From RUG12461 sp045657665 (GTDB lineage: Bacteria > Bacillota > Clostridia > Lachnospirales > Lachnospiraceae), in NCBI GenBank assembly GCA_045657665.1, contig JAZOTN010000022.1, forward strand, positions 25,417 to 89,416: 64,000 nt of DNA, read 5' to 3'. How positions within the stretch are numbered: the first letter of the stretch is position 1; the number at the start of each line of letters is the position of its first letter. Under the pieces are notes generated by a model. The model was given only the letters and a program-made list of their open reading frames with translations, was not told the origin of the DNA and made no database searches. Positions 60,140 through 64,000 of this stretch are shown in pieces. A program made the position numbers and the translations under genes.

Positions 60140-60620
60140 ACGGAGAAACAAAGGGTGGCAAAATCTAAAAACCGAGGAAAACAGCTTTGCCTTGTATGAT
60201 CGTGATCGTTTGAGGGAAGTATCACGCAAGGGAGCAGAAGCAAGCCACAAGGCACGGGCTGAAAAGAAAAGCGCAAGGCAAGCACTTGAGAAAATCCTAA
60301 CAATGAATGTTACGGATCAAATAGTGAATGGAGCCGAACTATCACCGGAACTTGCGGAACAATTAAAAGCAGAGTTTCCGGATGCTACATTATATGACCT
60401 TTTGCAGTTGGTTGCCGTTGGTAATGCCCTTGGCGGGGATATGCGGGCGGTTGAATACGTTCGTGATACTTGCGGGGATAAACCAAGCAACAAAATAGAT
60501 ATGCAAACAGAAAATGCTCCATTGTCCGAAGCAGATCGGATGTTATTGGAAAAGGTATCAAGACGGCTTGATAATCCAGATTTGTATATTGCGGTTGATG
60601 CTACACAGGAAAATTGTTAA
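60132..60620 (+). CDS. small-terminase-like phage/satellite protein
   Basis: This is a 162-residue protein. ATG 60132 follows CGGAGGAATCAC; a longer frame upstream is out of context. LREVSRKGAEASHKARAEKK resembles the 'KGG' segment found near the N-terminus of small terminase-like proteins. The tail part (GDMRAVEYVRDTCGDKPSNKI) is a pattern common in phage proteins of this kind. In phage satellites a private small terminase redirects helper-phage packaging. That role here is inference from resemblance and gene company. Confidence 0.55.
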   Translation: MSERRNKGWQNLKTEENSFALYDRDRLREVSRKGAEASHKARAEKKSARQALEKILTMNVTDQIVNGAELSPELAEQLKAEFPDATLYDLLQLVAVGNALGGDMRAVEYVRDTCGDKPSNKIDMQTENAPLSEADRMLLEKVSRRLDNPDLYIAVDATQENC

Positions 60621-60633
60621 AGGAGGTAAGGGC

Positions 60634-60724
60634 AGTATCAAAATAAACGAGCTTGAAAAAAGTATCAAAAAGTGTTGACAAACTATCCTTGCGGGAGTAT
60701 CTTGGTAGTATCAAAGTAAACGAA
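60634..60724 (+). promoter_or_regulatory. operator-like repeats and promoter of the serine recombinase gene
   Basis: AGTATCAAAATAAACGAG (60634-60651) and AGTATCAAAGTAAACGAA (60707-60724) are near-identical, with a shorter AGTATCAAAA at 60661. TTGACA (60675-60680) and TATCTT (60698-60703) are 17 bases apart and lie between the copies. This looks like a promoter controlled by a protein binding the repeats. Confidence 0.6.
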
Positions 60725-60770
60725 CGTTTATAATGATACAAACCACCACACAAACCAAAGGAACAGGAAC

Positions 60771-61475
60771 ATGAAAGCACGTACTTATGGGTATTGCCGT
60801 ATATCGACAATGAAACAAAAAATTGCAAGGCAGGTTGACAACATCAAAAAGGAATATCCGGACGCAACGATTATCACGGAGGAATATACCGGAACCACTA
60901 CGGACAGACCGAACTTTAACAAACTGCTGAAAAACCTTAAGGCAGGTGATACGGTTGTTTTTGATGAAGTATCGAGAATGAGCAGAAACGCATCCGAGGG
61001 CATTGAACTTTATGAACAGCTATTTGATAAAGGTATCAATCTCGTTTTCATAAAGGAGCCACATATCAATACCGCCGTGTACCGTGATCGGATGAATAAG
61101 CAGATTGAAAAGCTATCCAGCACAGGGAGCAAAGCAACGGATAAGCTACTTGAAAGCATCATGACCGCATTACATGAATACACCATTGACCTTGCAAGGG
61201 AGCAGATCGAACTTGCTTTCCGGACAGCACAAGCCGAGGTTGATTTTCTACATCAGCGAACATCCGAAGGCGTACGCAAGGCACAGGCGGCAGGTAAGCA
61301 GGTAGGCAGGGCATCCGGTACACGGATCGAAACGAAAAAGGCAAAGGAGTGCAAGGCACGGATAAAGGAACTTTCAAGGGATTTCAACGGGAGCAATAAA
61401 GACGATGAAGTAATTGCTATATTAGGGATTGCACGGAATACATATTACAAGTACAAAGCAGAATTGAAAGCATAA
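60771..61475 (+). CDS. serine recombinase (resolvase/invertase family)
   Basis: This is a 234-residue protein. The catalytic Ser12 is in YGYCRIST and Arg10 precedes it. DEVSRMSRNASEGIELYEQL is the conserved helix-E entry, with both Arg of the active site. The C-terminal ~50 residues (RIKELSRDFNGSNKDDEVIAILGIARNTYYKYK) form the helix-turn-helix. It is of the small resolvase/invertase type, not the large integrase type. It may resolve multimers of the element or switch a segment. It ends the recognisable gene set of the element and is followed by a terminator. Confidence 0.92.
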   Translation: MKARTYGYCRISTMKQKIARQVDNIKKEYPDATIITEEYTGTTTDRPNFNKLLKNLKAGDTVVFDEVSRMSRNASEGIELYEQLFDKGINLVFIKEPHINTAVYRDRMNKQIEKLSSTGSKATDKLLESIMTALHEYTIDLAREQIELAFRTAQAEVDFLHQRTSEGVRKAQAAGKQVGRASGTRIETKKAKECKARIKELSRDFNGSNKDDEVIAILGIARNTYYKYKAELKA

Positions 61476-61483
61476 CATACAAA

Positions 61484-61507
61484 GGGCATCCGCAAGGGTG
61501 CCTTTTT
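61484..61507 (+). terminator. terminator of the serine recombinase gene
   Basis: GGGCATCC and GGGTGCC form a hairpin with loop GCAA, followed by five T. It is 9 bases after the stop. Confidence 0.85.
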
Positions 61508-61876
61508 AATGGAAAAGAAAAGGGCTGTATGACAACACGTATCAAAACAGCCCTACCTTTCCGCCACCACAACGGAATAGGAACACATGTATTATAGCAT
61601 ATCACGCACCATAATTACAGAGAACAAAAGAAAGAGATAGTATAATCATTAAAACGATTCTCTTATTTTGGGGGCTATAAAAAAGCAGTGCATATCCCCC
61701 CACCCCCGCGGAGAGGGGTAAGTAAAAAAGGAAACCTATATATGCGTCAGACTTTTTTTTGTATATTTCCGGATTATTTGTTTATAAGGATGTGTCATAA
61801 GTGATATTTCGTGATACTATAAAAATGATGGAAAATGGGAGCAGATACTTATCTTGTTGTGACAGGGGAAAAACTT
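61508..61876. other. non-coding right flank of the element with direct repeat copy
   Basis: No convincing gene is seen. AGGGCTGTATGACAAC (61521-61536) repeats the sequence at 56130-56145, and AGGGCTGT here also pairs with ACAGCCCT at about 61547-61554. A C/G-rich patch with a run of C follows near 61700. The element may end in this stretch. Confidence 0.45.
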
Positions 61877-62059
61877 ATGGCTGCAGATAAACCGAAAATA
61901 ATGGATGAAAAGGGGAAAGCCCAGTCTACCTCGGAGGAACGGAAGATATACCCTTTGACTGGCGAAATAATCGAACGAGGGGATCAGATAATGTTGGATC
62001 ACTTACGAAGACGCAAGCAGAAAAGGGAAGAGGGGGCGCGAGAAATCCCTCGGCTATAA
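61877..62059 (+). CDS. doubtful small ORF
   Basis: This is a frame of 60 residues starting at ATG 61877 with AGGGGAAAAACTT upstream. The product is charged (EERKIYPLTGEIIERGDQIM, then LDHLRRRKQKREEGARE). After its stop, coding-like sequence continues in the next frame (ISPDDLPSINLNVNRKKDPN) up to about 62155, which suggests a frameshifted longer gene. No family is recognised. Confidence 0.35.
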   Translation: MAADKPKIMDEKGKAQSTSEERKIYPLTGEIIERGDQIMLDHLRRRKQKREEGAREIPRL

Positions 62060-62207
62060 TAAGCCCGGATGATCTTCCTTCAATAAACCTAAATGTAAAC
62101 AGAAAAAAAGACCCAAACCGCTTTCTGGCGAGGGACTGCAATTGTCCGAGCTGAAAGCAAGTTCAGATCTTAATTTGAATATAATACCGATTGTTAATTT
62201 CGTCAAT

Positions 62208-62278
62208 AAAAAAGCAGATTGCCTTCCGCGGGGAGCCTCCAAAGCTCCACGATTACCGCGCGTGACCATTCTGCTTTT
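62208..62278. repeat. nested hairpin, related to the one at 56382-56444
   Basis: AAAAAGCAGA and TCTGCTTTT form the outer stem, and GGGAGC pairs with GCTCC inside. The sequence order GATTGC, GGAG, CTCCA, CTCCACG and CCGC matches the hairpin beside the integrase. The outer A and T runs make it a bidirectional terminator. Confidence 0.7.
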
Positions 62279-62376
62279 CATCAACAAAGTAACATATGAC
62301 GATAAAAGTGTCAACGAAGAGCATCGTTGACATACTCAAAATCGGCTGATATGTTATAAACACGAAAGGAAATGCT

Positions 62377-63261
62377 ATGGCTATAAGAATACCAATATAT
62401 CACACAAAATATCCCCAAAAGAAGCATACCGCATTAGATATTATTGGAACGATAATATACGTTATTGGTGCTGTCGCGTTTTTTTTCTGTATTGCCATGC
62501 GAATCCATATCCAAAATATATGGGTTTATCTTCTAGTATCAGGAGCGATTTTTGCGATTGGTATTTGCATAAAAATACTTGTATGGAAGCTTAGCGAAAA
62601 AGATCGCGAAAAAGAATATAAAACCATTTTTGCCACCGAAACACCACAGACAAACACAGAAGAGCGCATCCTTTCAAAAGAACGGAATGAGGGAAATCGC
62701 TCTCCTATGCGCTATTGTAAATTTTGCGGTGCTGTTATAGATCCAGATACAAAAAAATGTATGGGTTGTGGACACCAATATGCAAACGGGAAAAGTATTG
62801 CTATTATATTGCTTTCTGTCGCATGTGTTGGGCTCCTCGTTTCTACTATTTTCTTGGGAGTATGCTATTATAAAAGCCTTTCTTTCATCGGGTATGTTAA
62901 TACCGAGATAGAAAAAATCTGTTACGGCAAGGTAAACCCCGAGACCGGAGATGAAATCACGGATATATTAGCATACTTTGACGCTCTCGGTGCGCAGGAA
63001 AGAATAAATGCTTCTCTTGAATTGGAACCTCAAACATCCGTTCCGGTTGAAATGACTTATGTTGATGCTTTTTACATAGATGAAGTTGGATATGACAAAA
63101 ATACACGTACTTTTTACGTGCATTTTTCTGAAACAGGTTCGCTCTATAAATACTATGATGTACCTCCAAGAGCATACAAAGAACTAATTTCAAGCCAAAA
63201 TCCAGGATCATATTTTCAAGAAGAAATAAGGAATAAATACGAAAGCGAAAAAATAGAATAA
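62377..63261 (+). CDS. membrane protein with zinc ribbon and C-terminal KTSC domain
   Basis: This is a 294-residue protein; AAAGGA precedes ATG 62377. Two membrane segments occur at about 22-45 and 48-70. A zinc ribbon follows (YCKFCGAVIDPDTKKCMGCG, about 114-133), then a third membrane segment (about 142-165). The C-terminal part (about 220-290) is a KTSC domain: VDAFYIDEVGYDKNTRTFYVHF, YKYYDVPPRAYKEL and NPGSYFQEEIRNKYE. The domain should lie outside if the ribbon lies inside. The KTSC domain's function is not known. The next gene encodes another KTSC protein, 19 bases downstream. Confidence 0.8.
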   Translation: MAIRIPIYHTKYPQKKHTALDIIGTIIYVIGAVAFFFCIAMRIHIQNIWVYLLVSGAIFAIGICIKILVWKLSEKDREKEYKTIFATETPQTNTEERILSKERNEGNRSPMRYCKFCGAVIDPDTKKCMGCGHQYANGKSIAIILLSVACVGLLVSTIFLGVCYYKSLSFIGYVNTEIEKICYGKVNPETGDEITDILAYFDALGAQERINASLELEPQTSVPVEMTYVDAFYIDEVGYDKNTRTFYVHFSETGSLYKYYDVPPRAYKELISSQNPGSYFQEEIRNKYESEKIE

Positions 63262-63280
63262 TCTCGGAGAACATACTGTA

Positions 63281-63856
63281 ATGAAGCGCAAAATCTTATA
63301 TCTTTTAACTGTCGTATTTCTATTAACCGGTTGCGGATCTTCTACGGCTGCTGTTGATACAGAACCGATCCCGGAGGATCTAATAGAGGCAGAATGGGAA
63401 CTTGATAACCCTAATGCAACTACAACCTTTGATTATCAGTCTGTGCCGATGCAGGATGTAACATCAACCATGCTTGCAGAAGTGGGTTACGATCCGGATC
63501 ATCAGGTATTATTACTTCGCTTCCGCTCAAATGGCAGTTTATACTCATACGACGATGTGCCACAAAGCATATATGATGATTTTATGGCATCGGATTCTTT
63601 AGGATCATATTTCAATAGCAATATAAAAGGGATTTATGAATCTACTTTAATAGAGAGTGCTGGAAATTATGAAGCGGCGCCGTTATATGACGAAACAGAC
63701 TATGATTCGGCTACATATGTGCTAAATACAGGAACGGGTAAATTTCACAAAAAAGATTGTCGCTATGCTGATGCAGAAAACATTGCATATGTATCAAACA
63801 CAAAGGATGAGTTAAAAAAGCTGGGTTATGAACCATGTAAGGTATGTAAGCCGTAA
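63281..63856 (+). CDS. KTSC-domain lipoprotein with C-terminal zinc-binding-like motif
   Basis: This is a 191-residue exported protein. The signal peptide ends in the lipobox LLTGCGSS, with Cys about residue 18. A KTSC domain covers about 55-125 (VTSTMLAEVGYDPDHQVLLL, SYDDVPQSIYDDF, SLGSYFNSNIKGIYE). The last ~45 residues read YVLNTGTGKFHKKDCRYAD and end GYEPCKVCKP. This His-x2-x-Cys...Cys-x2-Cys set resembles the Ada-like metal-binding tail found on secreted nucleases and surface proteins. The pairing of two KTSC genes suggests a shared surface role. Confidence 0.8.
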   Translation: MKRKILYLLTVVFLLTGCGSSTAAVDTEPIPEDLIEAEWELDNPNATTTFDYQSVPMQDVTSTMLAEVGYDPDHQVLLLRFRSNGSLYSYDDVPQSIYDDFMASDSLGSYFNSNIKGIYESTLIESAGNYEAAPLYDETDYDSATYVLNTGTGKFHKKDCRYADAENIAYVSNTKDELKKLGYEPCKVCKP

Positions 63857-63900
63857 AAAAGCTAGAGTAAAAGTTTACTCGGAAAAATAGAACAATTAGA

Positions 63901-63970
63901 AAAGAACATCCTTTTTGTGATAAGGTATTGGTTTGTGAAATCAAATACTTTACAAGAAAGGATGTTCTTT
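63901..63970. repeat. 14-bp inverted repeat before the last ORF
   Basis: AAAGAACATCCTTT (63901-63914) and AAAGGATGTTCTTT (63957-63970) are perfect complements. The right arm includes the ribosome binding site (AAAGGA) of the ORF at 63971. In a transcript the stem would hide that site. It may mark the end of an insertion sequence or protect one from readthrough. Confidence 0.7.
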
Positions 63971-64000
63971 ATGGAAGAGATTATACGCTATATCACGGAA
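63971..64000 (+). CDS. start of a gene cut by the window end
   Basis: ATG 63971 follows AAAGGATGTTCTTT and the frame MEEIIRYITE stays open to the edge. The hairpin that hides its ribosome binding site is the arrangement seen before many transposase genes, so an insertion sequence is the first guess. Ten residues do not allow a family call. Confidence 0.5.
   Translation, partial: MEEIIRYITE

Noticed and set aside
62142..62330. Plus-strand ORF of 62 codons
   Set aside because: It runs through the hairpin at 62208-62278 and has no ribosome binding site.

Overview
The window looks like the replication-origin region of a Lachnospiraceae-type clostridium (Firmicutes). The order rpmH-rnpA-yidD-yidC-jag-mnmE-mnmG-rsmG on the left, all on the minus strand, and dnaA-dnaN-yaaA-recF-gyrB-gyrA on the right, all on the plus strand, is the classical Gram-positive oriC layout. 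Family-level markers such as DUF3881, DUF4446 and DUF5688 proteins and a DegS/DegU-like pair point to Lachnospiraceae. No genus can be named from the sequence alone.

Layout. 1-2.45 kb: an MBOAT O-acyltransferase (cut by the window edge) and a DHHW/AlgX-like partner. 2.57-13.55 kb: an accessory island that ends at the 3' end of a tRNA-Arg gene. It holds a PIN-domain toxin-antitoxin pair, an ArdC-like protein, a frameshifted DUF5688 gene, several long imperfect inverted repeats, a possible large structured RNA, a PAS-GGDEF-EAL gene split by an amber codon, a FIST-GGDEF gene and a frameshifted integrase. Three broken genes within about 9 kb suggest a decaying island or local assembly errors. 13.56-27.5 kb: core genes, namely tRNA-Arg, DUF3881, DUF4446, parB, parA, a 52-residue ORF, two perfect parS sites, a DegS/DegU-type two-component system, a membrane-anchored alpha/beta hydrolase, and the rsmG-to-rpmH block. 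27.5-27.7 kb: oriC with DnaA boxes. 27.7-40.9 kb: dnaA to gyrA, then fumarase alpha, a diguanylate cyclase on the opposite strand, fumarase beta, an S1-domain protein and surE.

41-46 kb: a three-gene minus-strand operon that I consider the most interesting part. It encodes a MATE exporter fused to an RsbW-like domain, a GH3-type acyl-adenylating enzyme, and a membrane-bound SpoIIE-type phosphatase. It reads as a small-molecule conjugation and export module under partner-switching-like control. 46.3-56.0 kb: a lipase-like hydrolase, a giant FtsX-type permease with its ABC ATPase, an iron-sulfur aldo/keto reductase and a DUF308 membrane protein, followed by a TAXI solute-binding lipoprotein coupled translationally to a GltS glutamate symporter.

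56.1-62.3 kb: a second mobile element. It has a tRNA 3'-end fragment, tyrosine integrase, repressor, HNH protein, small HTH proteins, a replication-initiator-like protein followed by iteron-like repeats, a small-terminase-like protein and a serine recombinase. This gene set resembles a phage satellite. 62.3-64.0 kb: two adjacent KTSC-domain envelope proteins, then the first codons of a gene preceded by a 14-bp inverted repeat.
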